Part shown: piece by piece, positions 16,884-26,184 of the stretch
Numbering within the stretch: position 1 is the first letter of the stretch
Layout of the letters: each line of letters begins with the position of its first letter
Assembly: GCA_002787235.1 (NCBI GenBank)
Contig: PCWG01000026.1
Coordinates: 29,729-65,252, forward strand
Origin: Nitrospinae bacterium CG11_big_fil_rev_8_21_14_0_20_45_15
GTDB taxonomy: Bacteria; Nitrospinota; Nitrospinia; Nitrospinales; VA-1
Reading direction: 5' to 3'
DNA length: 35,524 bases
Notes under the pieces: model-generated
The model's input: the letters and a program-made list of their open reading frames with translations, nothing else
Databases searched by the model: none
What the model was told of the DNA's origin: nothing
Translations under genes and position numbers: made by a program

Positions 16884-17834
16884 ATGTCTGATATAAAAAA
16901 TGTTGTAATCATAGGTTCTGGCCCGGCAGGCCATACCGCTGCTATATACTCGGCTCGTGCTGATCTTAGTCCGTTCATGTTTGAAGGTTACCTGCTGGGA
17001 GGGTCCGCAGGAGGGCAATTGACAACGACAACGGATGTTGAAAATTATCCGGGTTTTCCCGAAGGTATTCAAGGACCCGAGTTGATGCAATTGTTCCGCA
17101 AGCAAGCGGAACGCTTTGGCACAGAGATGGTTGGCGAAGATGTGACTGAAGTTGATCTGAATCAAAGACCTTTTGTGATCAAGAACGAAAATCGCGAGAT
17201 CAAGGCGCATTCCATCATTATTTCGACCGGGGCCACCGCAAAGAGGATGGGAGTTCCCAGTGAAGAGCGATTGTTTAATAATGGAATGTCGGCTTGTGCT
17301 GTGTGCGATGGCGCATTGCCATTTTTCCGCAATCAACCTCTCATGGTGATTGGCGGCGGGGACACCGCAGTGGAAGAGGCAAATTATTTGGCCAAGTTTG
17401 GTTCCATCGTTTATCTGGTACATCGTCGGGATGAATTGAGAGCTTCCAAAATCATGCAGGAACGCGCGAAAAATAATCCTAAAATAAAGATTATCTGGAA
17501 CAGTGAACTGGTAGACGCCATTGGCGATCAGTTTGTCACCGGAGCGCAGATCAAAGATGTTAAAACGGGTGAAACTCGAGAGATAGAGTTGGCAGGTATT
17601 TTCTATGCGATTGGCCACACCCCGAATACCTCCATCTTCAAGGACTTTATTGAGCTGGATGAAACGGGATACATCAAGGTCAAACCAGGGACTCAGGAAA
17701 CAAATATTGAAGGCGTATTTGCCGCGGGCGATGTCCACGATCACAAATACCGGCAGGCCATTACTGCGGCGGGTACAGGTTGTGCCGCCGCCCTGGAATG
17801 CGAACGTTGGCTTGGAGATAAAGGCCTCATCTGA
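16884..17834 (+). CDS. trxB: Thioredoxin-disulfide reductase
   Basis: A 316-residue FAD/NADPH enzyme that reduces thioredoxin. It shows the FAD motif GSGPAGHTAA at 11-20, GGQLTTTTDVENYPGF, the redox-active pair C138-A-V-C141 in SACAVCDGA, the NADPH fold GGGDTAVEEA, HRRDELRAS, and the second FAD motif GVFAAGDVHD. Length and order are those of low-molecular-weight bacterial TrxB. The ribosome site is weak. It could supply electrons, through thioredoxin, to the peroxidase at 8097. The histidine kinase starts 22 bases after its stop, so they may share a transcript. Confidence 0.97.
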   Translation: MSDIKNVVIIGSGPAGHTAAIYSARADLSPFMFEGYLLGGSAGGQLTTTTDVENYPGFPEGIQGPELMQLFRKQAERFGTEMVGEDVTEVDLNQRPFVIKNENREIKAHSIIISTGATAKRMGVPSEERLFNNGMSACAVCDGALPFFRNQPLMVIGGGDTAVEEANYLAKFGSIVYLVHRRDELRASKIMQERAKNNPKIKIIWNSELVDAIGDQFVTGAQIKDVKTGETREIELAGIFYAIGHTPNTSIFKDFIELDETGYIKVKPGTQETNIEGVFAAGDVHDHKYRQAITAAGTGCAAALECERWLGDKGLI

Positions 17835-17856
17835 AAGAGTTTTTGGGAAAGACAAA

Positions 17857-18906
17857 ATGGATTCTAGCGCGCCCTTAGACCCTTCCCTTTCTGAGATTAC
17901 CAGAGCACTCGAAAATGTTCTGGCAAACAACGATCCAAAGGCAAGGCTGGAAAATTCTGTAAAAGGTGGCGGTGAGCTGGTGACTCTCATCAACATCCTT
18001 TTAGACCGAGCCGAAGCAAGCTCGGTCCGAAACGAACAACTCAAAGACTCCCTCAAATCTCAAATAGCGGTAAGGACGCAGGAATTACAAGATCGCGTTG
18101 CTATGTTAGAAACCGCGCTTCGTGAAGCTGAAGTGGCTAGCAAAAGTAAGTCGATTTTTCTCGCCAACCTGAGTCATGAATTGAGGACGCCACTCAATCA
18201 CATCATTGGATACAGCGAATTATTGAGCTATTCGGCCGAGGATGAAGGGCTCGAAAAGTGGGTTCGGGATTTGGGGACCATTCAAAATTCCGGCCAGGAA
18301 ATGTTGACATGGGTCGAAGAAATTATAGATCTTGCCACCATTGAATCGGGGCGTGGAGAGATCGAAATTTCCAATGTTCCCGTTTCATTGTTACTCGATA
18401 GTATCGTCACCTGCTTTCGCATCAAAGCCGAAGCTCGTAATATTGAGTTTGAGGTCAATTTAAAAGAACCTCTGGGTGAAATTCTTTCAGATCATAAACG
18501 TCTCCATAGAATTTTGAATCACCTCATAGGCAATGCCTTCAAAGCCGCAGAAAGAGGAAAAGTGATTTTTGATGTCTATAGAGAATGGGTCGGCGATGTA
18601 GAATGGATAGAATTTAAAGTCGTTGATACCGGAGCCGGAATCAACCCGCGTATTCTGGAAAATCTGTTCAAGGTTTATCACGACACAGACTCCAGTCTTT
18701 CCAGCAGTTTTGGTGCAGAAGCATTGAACTTGGCAATATGCCATCGCCTGACCTTGGTGATGGGAGGGCACATATTTGCTGAAAGCGAGCTTGGCAAAGG
18801 CTCGACATTTACCCTTCGTTTCCCAGTAGATATCAAATCTCACCTTGAAAAACCTCATGTAATTCGTGCTACGAATCGTTTGATGGACGATATTCTCAAG
18901 CATTGA
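17857..18906 (+). CDS. Cytoplasmic sensor histidine kinase with degenerate G2 box
   Basis: A 349-residue soluble kinase without membrane segments. Residues 1-50 are a helical domain of unknown kind, 50-98 a probable coiled coil, and 98-165 the dimerisation domain with phosphoacceptor H107 in NLSHELRTPLNHIIGYSE. The ATPase domain has an N box (LIGNAFKAAERG, N226), a G1 box (VVDTGAGIN, D257) and an F-like segment. The G2 box, normally GxGLGL, reads GAEALNLAI at 286-294, so the glycines of the ATP lid are lost. It may be a weak kinase, a phosphatase or a scaffold. The ATG at 17857 has GGGAAAG upstream; the open frame continues into trxB, but that part is a shadow. No response regulator is adjacent. 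Confidence 0.9.
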   Translation: MDSSAPLDPSLSEITRALENVLANNDPKARLENSVKGGGELVTLINILLDRAEASSVRNEQLKDSLKSQIAVRTQELQDRVAMLETALREAEVASKSKSIFLANLSHELRTPLNHIIGYSELLSYSAEDEGLEKWVRDLGTIQNSGQEMLTWVEEIIDLATIESGRGEIEISNVPVSLLLDSIVTCFRIKAEARNIEFEVNLKEPLGEILSDHKRLHRILNHLIGNAFKAAERGKVIFDVYREWVGDVEWIEFKVVDTGAGINPRILENLFKVYHDTDSSLSSSFGAEALNLAICHRLTLVMGGHIFAESELGKGSTFTLRFPVDIKSHLEKPHVIRATNRLMDDILKH

Positions 18907-19185
18907 ACCCAAGTTCGTAAAAAATACCTCCCAGCTTGACAGTTCGGTAATTGGATTTTATTTGAATAGTACCGGAAGAGATTTTTATGCCGGCTGGATT
19001 CCGCTCCAAATTTGCATCCGATTTATTAACGGGCAACAAATGTTTGAGGATTGGCTTATGTTCGCATGAGTTTTTATATTCATCAAAAATCTCGCAAATT
19101 TATATTCAATAAAATTAAGCGATGAGTGAGCGGACACTACTGGTTTTATTAAAAAATCAGAGAAACAATTTTTTCGAGGTTACTT

Positions 19186-21840
19186 ATGCGATTCGAACAA
19201 ATGACAATCAAACTTCAAGATGCCCTGCAATCCGCACAAAAATTATGTGAAGATAAAAACATTCAGGCCATCGAAAGTGAAGCCTTGATATTGGCTTTGC
19301 TGGAAGATGCTGAAGGTGTAGGAGCGGCTCTTATCAAAAATATTGGCGTTGAACCCGGTGTGTTGAAAAACAAGTTGCTTGAAAAGATCGGGAAATACCC
19401 AACCGTTTCAGGTGTCTCAGGGCAAAGTTACATCTCTGCGACTTTGAAGGAAGTTCTGGATCAGGCCTTCGATGAATCGAAGAAGATGAAAGACGAGTTC
19501 CTTAGCGGCGAGCATATTTTCCTGGCCTTTGCGCAACACAAAAAATGCAATGCCGATTTTAAGGCCCTCGGTATCACCTATCCGTCTTTGCTGAAAGCAC
19601 TGCAATCCATTCGCGGCAGTCAGAGGATAACCGATCAGAATCCAGAATCAAAATATCAGGCACTGGATAAATTTTGTATCGACCTGACCGAACGAGCGCG
19701 TTCTGGCAAGCTTGATCCGGTCATCGGGAGAGACTCTGAAATTCGTCGTACCATTCAAGTGCTCAGCCGAAGGACCAAAAACAATCCTGTCTTGATCGGT
19801 GAACCGGGCGTTGGAAAAACAGCAATCGTAGAAGGACTGGCTCAACGGATCAATCATAAAGATGTGCCCGAGGGTTTGAAAGATAAACGCATTCTCATGC
19901 TCGATCTGGCGCAAATGGTTGCGGGTACGAAGTATCGAGGAGAGTTTGAAGATCGACTTAAAGCCGTCCTCAAAGGGATTGAAGACCAGAATGGACAAAT
20001 CATTCTTTTCATTGATGAGTTACACACTCTGGTGGGAGCAGGTTCTGCTGAAGGCTCAATGGATGCCTCCAATATGCTCAAACCCGCGCTGGCCCGGGGT
20101 GAATTAAGGTGTCTGGGCGCAACGACCTTGAATGAATACCGTAAATACATTGAAAAAGATGCCGCTCTTGAGCGACGTTTCCAGCCCATTCCCGTTTGCG
20201 AACCTTCAATCGAAGACACAGTGTCCATCTTGCGCGGACTGAAAGAACGTTACGAATTGCATCATGGTGTGCGCATTCAGGATGCGGCGATCATTGCCGC
20301 AGTGCGTTTGTCACATCGTTACATCGCCGATCGTCAATTGCCGGATAAAGCGATAGACTTGATCGATGAAGCGGCGTCGAGTTTGCGAATGCAGATCGAT
20401 TCCATGCCTGCAGAAATAGATCGTCTGCAACGGCGGACCACTCAATTGGAAATTGAAAGGGAAGCCCTTAAAAAAGAAAAAGATCCAGAGTCCGAAAATC
20501 GGCTGATCGTCATTGAAAAGGAAATCAAAAAACTTAAAGATGAAAACGATGCAATGCGTCAGCAATGGCTCGACGAGAAAAAAATCATCAACGAAAAACG
20601 AGCACTGAAAGAAAAAATCGAACAGGCGAAGCAGAGTTGTGAAAATGCCGAACGTGAAGGACGGTTGGAAGAAGCCGCTGAATTGAAATATGGAACGCTT
20701 CCGCGTTTGCAGGAAGAATCTGAAGGGTTGATTTCCCGGCGTGCAGACATTCAGCAAGAACGACGAATTCTCAATGAAGAAGTGGGCGAGGAAGAGATAT
20801 CAACCGTCGTTTCCAAATGGACAGGTATCCCCGTTGAGCGCATGCTCCAGTCTGAAAAAAACAGATTGCTGAACATGGAGAGTACGCTTCACAAGAAAGT
20901 GGTGGGGCAAGATGAAGCGGTTGGTTTGATATCGAATGCCATCCGTCGTTCGCGATCTGGTTTGCAGGATCCGAATCGTCCCATTGGTAACTTTTTATTT
21001 TTGGGGCCGACGGGTGTCGGAAAAACGCAACTTGCAAAAACACTTGCCGAGTTTTTGTTTGACGACGAGCAGGCAATGGCCCGGATCGATATGTCAGAGT
21101 TTATGGAGAAACATTCTGTCGCTCGTTTGATAGGCGCACCTCCAGGATATGTCGGTTATGAAGAAGGTGGTTACCTGACCGAACATGTCCGCAGAAAACC
21201 CTACAGCGTCGTTTTGTTTGACGAAATAGAAAAAGCGCACCCGGATGTCTTCAACGTTTTTCTGCAAATTCTGGACGAAGGTCGTTTGACCGATGGACAA
21301 GGTAAAACGGTTGATTTTCGCAATACCGTCATTCTCATGACCTCAAACATCGGGGGTCGTATGATCCATGAATTTGGGCAGAAGGTGGCCGATCAAGAAG
21401 AGCGAGAGGGTGAAGTCCGTCAGGATTTGTGGGATGCGGAGTTTGAATCGGTACGAACAGCGATTGGGGAGGAATTACGAGAACGGTTCCGCCCTGAATT
21501 TCTGAACCGGATCGATGATATCGTGATCTTCAGAAACTTGAGTCGAAAACAGATCAAGGAAATCGTTGAAGTTCAATTGGTCGAATTGCGCAAACGTTTG
21601 GATGAAAAAAGGATGACGATTACATTTACGGAAAAGGCTTTAGAGAAATTAGCCGAGAAAGGTTACGATCCGGTTTTTGGAGCGCGTCCGCTCAAGAGGG
21701 CGATCCAGAAATACATTCAAAATCCACTTTCCACCAAGTTACTGGAAGAAACCTTTTGCGAAGGCGATGGCATCACAGTCGATTGCAATGGTGAAAGCGA
21801 TGTCTTTCAGTTTGATAAAGTGAAAATTGATAAAAAATGA
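19186..21840 (+). CDS. clpB: ATP-dependent disaggregase ClpB
   Basis: An 884-residue Hsp100 chaperone that, with DnaK, extracts proteins from aggregates by threading them through a hexameric ring. The order is a ClpN domain (1-145), a first AAA+ domain with Walker A GEPGVGKT at 205-212, the long coiled-coil middle domain (about 405-525) that marks ClpB and separates it from ClpA and ClpC, and a second AAA+ domain with GPTGVGKT at 607-614 and the pore loop GYVGYEEGG. The C-terminus is a small D2 domain ([10 protein letters not shown]). The ATG follows a leader of about 280 bases in which I see neither a CIRCE element nor a clear sigma-32 promoter. The gene is monocistronic. Confidence 0.98.
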   Translation: MRFEQMTIKLQDALQSAQKLCEDKNIQAIESEALILALLEDAEGVGAALIKNIGVEPGVLKNKLLEKIGKYPTVSGVSGQSYISATLKEVLDQAFDESKKMKDEFLSGEHIFLAFAQHKKCNADFKALGITYPSLLKALQSIRGSQRITDQNPESKYQALDKFCIDLTERARSGKLDPVIGRDSEIRRTIQVLSRRTKNNPVLIGEPGVGKTAIVEGLAQRINHKDVPEGLKDKRILMLDLAQMVAGTKYRGEFEDRLKAVLKGIEDQNGQIILFIDELHTLVGAGSAEGSMDASNMLKPALARGELRCLGATTLNEYRKYIEKDAALERRFQPIPVCEPSIEDTVSILRGLKERYELHHGVRIQDAAIIAAVRLSHRYIADRQLPDKAIDLIDEAASSLRMQIDSMPAEIDRLQRRTTQLEIEREALKKEKDPESENRLIVIEKEIKKLKDENDAMRQQWLDEKKIINEKRALKEKIEQAKQSCENAEREGRLEEAAELKYGTLPRLQEESEGLISRRADIQQERRILNEEVGEEEISTVVSKWTGIPVERMLQSEKNRLLNMESTLHKKVVGQDEAVGLISNAIRRSRSGLQDPNRPIGNFLFLGPTGVGKTQLAKTLAEFLFDDEQAMARIDMSEFMEKHSVARLIGAPPGYVGYEEGGYLTEHVRRKPYSVVLFDEIEKAHPDVFNVFLQILDEGRLTDGQGKTVDFRNTVILMTSNIGGRMIHEFGQKVADQEEREGEVRQDLWDAEFESVRTAIGEELRERFRPEFLNRIDDIVIFRNLSRKQIKEIVEVQLVELRKRLDEKRMTITFTEKALEKLAEKGYDPVFGARPLKRAIQKYIQNPLSTKLLEETFCEGDGITVDCNGESDVFQFDKVKIDKK

Positions 21841-21934
21841 TTCTCTGACCTTGACGAAAGTTGAAGGGGATTTTATTAAAACGAAGAAGGCAATTCTCCT
21901 TTGATGCAATTTCAGTGATAACTAGCACAGACAA

Positions 21935-21960
21935 AAACGTCGAATCCAGCGACGACGTTT
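21935..21960 (+). other. Hairpin after clpB
   Basis: AAACGTCG at 21935-21942 and CGACGTTT at 21953-21960 form an eight-pair stem with a ten-base loop, six bases before the clpB terminator hairpin. It has no T tract of its own and may protect the transcript's 3' end. Confidence 0.5.
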
Positions 21961-21965
21961 CCACT

Positions 21966-21999
21966 GGCGGAGGGCGCAAGCTCTCCGCCTTTCCTTTTT
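21966..21999 (+). terminator. clpB terminator with GNRA tetraloop
   Basis: A ten-pair GC-rich stem (21966-21975 with 21980-21989, one G-U pair) closes on the stable loop GCAA and is followed by TTTCCTTTTT. It lies about 125 bases after the clpB stop codon and would end that transcript. Confidence 0.88.
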
Positions 22000-22134
22000 C
22001 AGGATTGCAAACAGGAAAAAGGAAGGTGTGCAATTAAAGGAATGTTGTCTAGAAAAGGCTGAGGAGGGGGTGATAATTTTTATTTGCCAGATGGGAGGAT
22101 CAGCGGCTGGCAAGGCCCAATGAATCTGAAGAGT

Positions 22135-22169
22135 CCTCTACCCCGTGCGGGGTAGAGGCTTATTTTTTT
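22135..22169 (+). terminator. Second strong hairpin between clpB and sucD
   Basis: CCTCTACCCC at 22135-22144 pairs perfectly with GGGGTAGAGG at 22149-22158 around GTGC. On the plus strand it is followed by CTTATTTTTTT, so it works as a back-up terminator against clpB read-through. On the minus strand it lies 19 bases after sucD but lacks a U tract in that direction, so for sucCD it is at best a 3'-end stabiliser. Confidence 0.8.
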
Positions 22170-22177
22170 CTAAGTGT

Positions 22178-23047
22178 TTAGAGAGCTTTGGCGATGGTTT
22201 TACCAAGGTCGGCGGGGCTTTTCACTACTTTGATGCCACACTTTTTCATGATTTTCATCTTTTCTTCAGCGGTTCCTTGACCGCCGGAGATAATAGCTCC
22301 AGCATGTCCCATACGCCGACCGGGAGGTGCGGTTTGTCCCGCGATAAAACCGATCACAGGTTTAGTGACGTGTTTTTTGATATAGTATGCGGCTTCGTCT
22401 TCCGCCGTTCCACCGATCTCACCAATCATGCAGATGGCTTTGGTGCCACGATCTTTTTGAAACAATTCCAAAGTATCAATATAGCGCGTGCCGATGATGG
22501 GGTCTCCACCGATGCCGACACAGGTGGATTGACCGATTCCAAGTTTGGTCAACTGACCCACAGCTTCATAGGTGAGGGTTCCACTGCGTGAGATGATTCC
22601 TACAGATCCTTTTTTGTGGATATGCGCTGGCATGATGCCGATTTTGCATTTGCCGGGGGAGATGACACCGGGGCAGTTCGGGCCGACCAGTCTGGAATTG
22701 CTGTTTTGAACGTATTTATAGACTTCGACCATGTCGTAAACGGGAATGCCTTCGGTGATACAGATAATGAGTGCCACACCTGCATCCGCCGCTTCGAGTA
22801 TTGCGTCAGCCGCAAAAGGGGGTGGTACAAAAATCATCGTGGCGTTTGCTTTGGTCGAAAGTACGGCATCTTTAACAGTGTCGAATACGGGGACATTTCC
22901 TAAAACTTTTTGTCCACCCTTGCCGGGAGTGACCCCGCCTACCAGGTTGGTGCCATATTTTTGGCATTGCTCCGCGTGGAACATACCTTCGCGTCCGGTG
23001 ATTCCCTGGACAATCAGTCGAGTTTTTTCGTCTACAAGAATGCTCAT
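22178..23047 (-). CDS. sucD: Succinate--CoA ligase, alpha subunit
   Basis: A 289-residue subunit that binds CoA and carries the phosphorylated histidine. The CoA-binding Rossmann part opens with [12 protein letters not shown] and includes [10 protein letters not shown]. The active-site histidine is H248 in [30 protein letters not shown] and [15 protein letters not shown] are further family marks. The enzyme interconverts succinyl-CoA and succinate with ATP or GTP and works in either direction, so it fits an oxidative or a reductive citric acid cycle. The start overlaps the end of sucC by four bases, the usual beta-then-alpha order with coupled translation. Confidence 0.98.
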   Translation of the reverse strand: MSILVDEKTRLIVQGITGREGMFHAEQCQKYGTNLVGGVTPGKGGQKVLGNVPVFDTVKDAVLSTKANATMIFVPPPFAADAILEAADAGVALIICITEGIPVYDMVEVYKYVQNSNSRLVGPNCPGVISPGKCKIGIMPAHIHKKGSVGIISRSGTLTYEAVGQLTKLGIGQSTCVGIGGDPIIGTRYIDTLELFQKDRGTKAICMIGEIGGTAEDEAAYYIKKHVTKPVIGFIAGQTAPPGRRMGHAGAIISGGQGTAEEKMKIMKKCGIKVVKSPADLGKTIAKAL

Positions 23048-24204
23048 TGGATTGCTTTCACCACTTTTTGAGCGGCGTCTTTCATACCGTCGCCGACGAT
23101 AAAGTTCATTTGAGAGGATTTAAGAATTTCGTGACCTTCTTCCATGTTGGTTCCTTCCATTCGCACTACGATCGGAACCTTCACGTTCAACTTTTTAGCG
23201 GCAGATACAACGCCTCGTGCGAGTATGTCGCAACGTAGAATTCCACCAAAAATATTGATGAAAATGGCTTTGACATTAGGATCAGACAAAAGAATACGAA
23301 AGCCGTTTTCGATCATTTCTTCATTGGCTCCACCACCGACATCCAGAAAGTTTGCGGGCTGTCCGCCGGAAAGCTTGATGATGTCCATTGTGGCCATGGC
23401 AAGTCCTGCGCCGTTGACCATGCATCCAATATTGCCTTCCAGCTTGATGTAGTTGAGTTTGAAAGAGCTGGCATCGACTTCCATGGGATCTTCTTCATCC
23501 AGATCACGGTAGGCGACAGTGTCTTTATGACGATGCAACGCGTTGTCGTCGATATCAAATTTTGCATCGAGGCAAAGAACCCGGTGATCTTTGGTGACCA
23601 CAAGAGGGTTGATTTCCAGCATCGAGCAATCTTCTTTTTTGAAGCATTCGTAAAGGTTAATGATCAAAGGAATCATGACCTTCATTGCTTCGGGGGATAT
23701 ATTGAGTTTGAAAGCAATCTTTCGCGCCAGATAGGGTTTTACGCCAATGATGGGATCGACTGTTTCTTTGATAATTTTTTCGGGGGTCGCTTCCGCAACT
23801 TCCTCAATTTCCATACCGCCAGCTTCGCTGGCCATAATCAGGGGAAGACTGGATTCACGGTCTATGACAATGCCAAGATAAAGCTCTTTGGCAATTTCCA
23901 TTCCCTCTTCAATGAGAACTTTTTTGACAAGTCTACCTTCGGGGCCTGTTTGTGGTGTGACAAGTGTCATACCCAATATGTCACCGGCAAATTTCTCAGC
24001 GTCTTTGGGGCTCTTGGCAAGTTTTACGCCGCCACCCTTGCCGCGTCCACCCGCATGAATTTGGGCTTTGACTACGGTTACCGGAGTGCCTATATCCTTA
24101 GCCGCTTTTGCGGCAGAAGATTTGTTGTCTATGACGATACCGTTTGGAACTGGCACCTTATATTTTCTTAGAACTTCCTTGGCCTGATATTCGTGTATCT
24201 TCAT
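23044..24204 (-). CDS. sucC: Succinate--CoA ligase, beta subunit
   Basis: A 386-residue ATP-grasp subunit that binds nucleotide and succinate. The N-terminus [20 protein letters not shown] is a family hallmark, followed by [18 protein letters not shown] in the nucleotide-binding region and MLEINPLVV with the metal-binding residues. The C-terminal ligase domain shows [15 protein letters not shown] and [10 protein letters not shown]. The length is normal. The start at 24204 opens after a 427-base region without ORFs that must contain the promoter; a TTGACA-like element is visible on the minus strand around 24270-24275 but without a well-spaced -10. Confidence 0.98.
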   Translation of the reverse strand: MKIHEYQAKEVLRKYKVPVPNGIVIDNKSSAAKAAKDIGTPVTVVKAQIHAGGRGKGGGVKLAKSPKDAEKFAGDILGMTLVTPQTGPEGRLVKKVLIEEGMEIAKELYLGIVIDRESSLPLIMASEAGGMEIEEVAEATPEKIIKETVDPIIGVKPYLARKIAFKLNISPEAMKVMIPLIINLYECFKKEDCSMLEINPLVVTKDHRVLCLDAKFDIDDNALHRHKDTVAYRDLDEEDPMEVDASSFKLNYIKLEGNIGCMVNGAGLAMATMDIIKLSGGQPANFLDVGGGANEEMIENGFRILLSDPNVKAIFINIFGGILRCDILARGVVSAAKKLNVKVPIVVRMEGTNMEEGHEILKSSQMNFIVGDGMKDAAQKVVKAIQ

Positions 24205-24608
24205 AATGGCTGATTGAGGTTAACTGGCAGATTTAAGATTCACCGTTTCTATCATAACGTTTATCGTTTTGTCAAAAAAAAGTTCTTCTTTTAATTACAA
24301 TTGTACAGCAAGTTTTAAACCGAACAAGGTTCTTATGACTACTGTATTTACTGGCATGTAGCTGGCTCTGTAAATATACTGAAGGCAATCATTATGAATT
24401 CCTTTATTTCCTTAAAGGATACCAATTTGTATATGACGTTATTATGAATCTGATGGTATGAAATTATTTTTAGTTGGCCTGAATTTTTCAAATTCTTTTG
24501 ATAGCTCCGGTTGATCGTGAACAGTATGAAACAATATTGGGTACAATTGCTGGTAACATAAGATTTTTTAAATTCGATGTCTTAAAGATCAAAAAACAGA
24601 GGTTTGAA
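24205..24608. other. AT-rich intergenic region, no gene seen
   Basis: This divergent region between sucC and the small membrane protein has no ORF longer than about 17 codons that carries a ribosome site. It should hold the promoters for sucCD (minus) and for the small membrane protein (plus). I see no riboswitch-like or repeated structure. Confidence 0.5.
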
Positions 24609-24635
24609 ATGACAATTGTCGTGATGGCAATATGA
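24609..24635 (+). CDS. Eight-codon leader ORF coupled to the small membrane protein
   Basis: ATG at 24609 with AGAGG upstream opens an eight-residue peptide (MTIVVMAI) whose TGA stop at 24633-24635 overlaps the ATG of the next gene (24632) as ATGA. The downstream start has only a poor ribosome site of its own, so a ribosome ending here could re-initiate there. Eight codons can easily arise by chance; conservation would decide. Confidence 0.3.
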   Translation: MTIVVMAI

Positions 24636-24949
24636 ATGCATCGCCGGAAAAAAAAGAAATTCTTTGGGGCGTTTTATTGATGGGGCTGACGGGTTTATTG
24701 ATTGGACTTGCAGTTCATAGCCCAATGTTGATGGTTGTTGCAGGCGTTTTAGGAAGTGTGATTGGTGGATTCGTGGGTTGGTTGGGTGGTCATCGGTTCA
24801 TGCTCATTGTCTGCGCGGGGGCTGTTGTCGGAGCATTGTTGGGATATTCATCCGGGGACAGGGATATTTTGATCATTTCTGCCGGAAGCGGTGCGGCGAT
24901 CTCGGGATTTTTGGGAGCTCAAATTGATCTGTTTTTTGGGAAACGCTAG
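24632..24949 (+). CDS. Small four-helix membrane protein, unknown function
   Basis: A 105-residue, very hydrophobic, glycine-rich protein. After a short charged N-terminus (MNASPEKKE) it shows about four membrane segments: roughly 10-29, 30-49, 54-72 and 78-98. Recurring GxxxG-like spacings (VIGGFVGWLGG, GAVVGALLGY, ISGFLGA) suggest tight helix packing or oligomerisation. It resembles glycine-zipper membrane proteins in style, but I do not recognise the family. The start codon overlaps the stop of the eight-codon leader ORF. Confidence 0.65.
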   Translation: MNASPEKKEILWGVLLMGLTGLLIGLAVHSPMLMVVAGVLGSVIGGFVGWLGGHRFMLIVCAGAVVGALLGYSSGDRDILIISAGSGAAISGFLGAQIDLFFGKR

Positions 24950-24968
24950 GGAATCAATATGTACTTCA

Positions 24969-25004
24969 GAAGATTCCCCCACAACCTTTTGTGAGGGAAT
25001 CTTC
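24969..25004. other. Long hairpin between convergent genes
   Basis: GAAGATTCCCCCACAA at 24969-24984 pairs with 24989-25004 at 15 of 16 positions around a CCTT loop. It lies 20 bases after the plus-strand membrane protein and 15 bases after the minus-strand small peptide. No T tract follows in either direction, so it may serve both genes as a bidirectional transcript end or roadblock. Confidence 0.65.
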
Positions 25005-25018
25005 AATCCGGTGCAATC

Positions 25019-25180
25019 TTACTTGGCATCTCCCGTTTCGTGAACGCCAATTCTTTTGTAATCTGCATCTGTGAGCATTTTGGAACCTGAAGTATCTGCC
25101 GTAGCACCTTGACCTGTTATGCAAGCCGAGCAAAAAGCAAGCATAGCGAGAGCAATGATTAACTTTGGAAGATTTCTCAT
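25019..25180 (-). CDS. Exported 53-residue peptide, unknown function
   Basis: A small gene of 53 codons with all the marks of a real one. The ATG at 25178-25180 is preceded by AAGGAG at a six-base spacing, and a promoter lies about 70 bases upstream. The product begins MRNLPK, a hydrophobic core LIIALAMLAF, then CSACITGQGATA, a Sec-type signal with a likely signal peptidase I site after ATA. A lipoprotein reading at the second cysteine (CSAC) is possible but lacks the usual leucine at -3. The mature peptide would be only about 25 residues, starting DTSGSK, with mixed charge and a short LTDADYKRIG motif. The family is not recognised. Confidence 0.72.
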   Translation of the reverse strand: MRNLPKLIIALAMLAFCSACITGQGATADTSGSKMLTDADYKRIGVHETGDAK

Positions 25181-25246
25181 GAATGTCTCCTTATTAATTG
25201 TTGAGAATGGTTAGACTTTACATTAATTATGGATTATCGGCGTGTC

Positions 25247-25275
25247 ATTATACTGTTTTTTTTTGAAGATGTCGC
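25247..25275 (-). promoter_or_regulatory. Sigma-70 promoter of the 53-residue peptide gene
   Basis: Read on the minus strand, GCGACA (25270-25275, four of six matches to TTGACA) is followed at exactly 17 bases by a perfect TATAAT (25247-25252). Transcription would begin near 25240, about 60 bases before the start codon. Confidence 0.55.
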
Positions 25276-25329
25276 CTCAAAGTCGATTTTTTATCGGTAG
25301 GGAGGTGTAAAAAATCTGTTTTCTGGCCT

Positions 25330-26184
25330 CTATTGCACTAAGGCAGGGGAAATGTTTATTTTTTCTTTTATGTTTGCAGATTGAAAGGTGTCTTCTATTG
25401 TTTCCAGCACAAAATCTACGGGATGTATTACGGCCAGCCCGGAGTTTTCCTCAAAGACGATCCTGGCCTGACCGGTTTGCTGACTGATGGCGGTGTCGGA
25501 ATAGGTCAGATAACCTGCAACAATTCCGATCAATCCCGGTTTGGTCACAGAAGAGGTTCCTCCGATGCTTATGATTTCAGGTTTATAGATCACAGGTCCT
25601 CCGCTGTTGCCGGGGAAGATCATGGCATCGATCAAGAAGTCGTTATCGTCTCGAGTCAAGGCAGGCTGAATGCGTGCGATGCAACCTGAACGAGCGATCA
25701 CATAATGTCGCAACTTGGATGCAATGCCCATGGGAAAGCCCAGGACGTATACGAAATCTCCTTCTGACACGCCCAAAGTGGACATTTCCTGAGTGGGCAT
25801 GAAGTGCTCGTCGGATTGAAAAAAATTATAGGGAGCCCCGCGTTCTTCCAAAAAATCTGCATCAATGCCAATGGCGGCAATATCAATTTCAGGATTGGAA
25901 TGCCCTTTCCATAAGGGATCTCCATTTTTGCGATAAAGTGGGATATCGTAGTTTTGGGCGGTCGATCCATTCGATGGATTGAAGCGAACCACAAGGTCAC
26001 CTTGATTGACCAGAACATGGCGGTTGGTAATTATGAAAATATGGTATCGTTTTTGACCGTTGGATTCGGTTTGGAACAAACGACCGACGAGTGTGCCAGT
26101 GCCAATCCAGGAGACTTCTCCTTTTGGGGAACGGGCACCAAGGGTAACAACACAGTTTAAATAGGATCTGGGTATGAGGGCCAT
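25330..26184 (-). CDS. Trypsin-fold serine protease without signal peptide
   Basis: A 284-residue protease of the chymotrypsin/HtrA type. The catalytic triad is visible: H56 in IITNRHVL, D101 in PEIDIAAI, and S194 in FPGNSGGPV. The first residues (MALIPRSYLNCVVTLG) enter the protease fold directly, with no signal peptide or membrane anchor, and there is no PDZ domain. It is therefore not a normal DegP/DegQ; a cytoplasmic, stand-alone peptidase is likelier. Similar short trypsin-like proteins occur as stand-alone genes and as effectors in defence or signalling modules, but no partner gene is seen here. The start lacks a clear ribosome site, and the neighbouring pst operon is divergent. Confidence 0.85.
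   Translation of the reverse strand: MALIPRSYLNCVVTLGARSPKGEVSWIGTGTLVGRLFQTESNGQKRYHIFIITNRHVLVNQGDLVVRFNPSNGSTAQNYDIPLYRKNGDPLWKGHSNPEIDIAAIGIDADFLEERGAPYNFFQSDEHFMPTQEMSTLGVSEGDFVYVLGFPMGIASKLRHYVIARSGCIARIQPALTRDDNDFLIDAMIFPGNSGGPVIYKPEIISIGGTSSVTKPGLIGIVAGYLTYSDTAISQQTGQARIVFEENSGLAVIHPVDFVLETIEDTFQSANIKEKINISPALVQ

Noticed and set aside
17605-17856. N-terminal extension of the histidine kinase into trxB
   Set aside because: The extension is read in a wrong frame of trxB. ATG 17857 has a suitable ribosome site and begins a plausible helical domain.
16863-18056. 397-codon minus-strand ORF across trxB and the kinase start
   Set aside because: Both genes underneath have clear family motifs on the plus strand. 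The antisense product is low-complexity and resembles no family.
18907-19185. Heat-shock CIRCE or sigma-32 site before clpB
   Set aside because: No TTAGCACTC/GAGTGCTAA pair and no CTTGAA-CCCCAT pair was found. A TTGACA at about 18938 lacks a good -10.
23527-24171. 214-codon plus-strand ORF over sucC
   Set aside because: Antisense to sucC, whose motifs are unmistakable; composition is that of a shadow frame.
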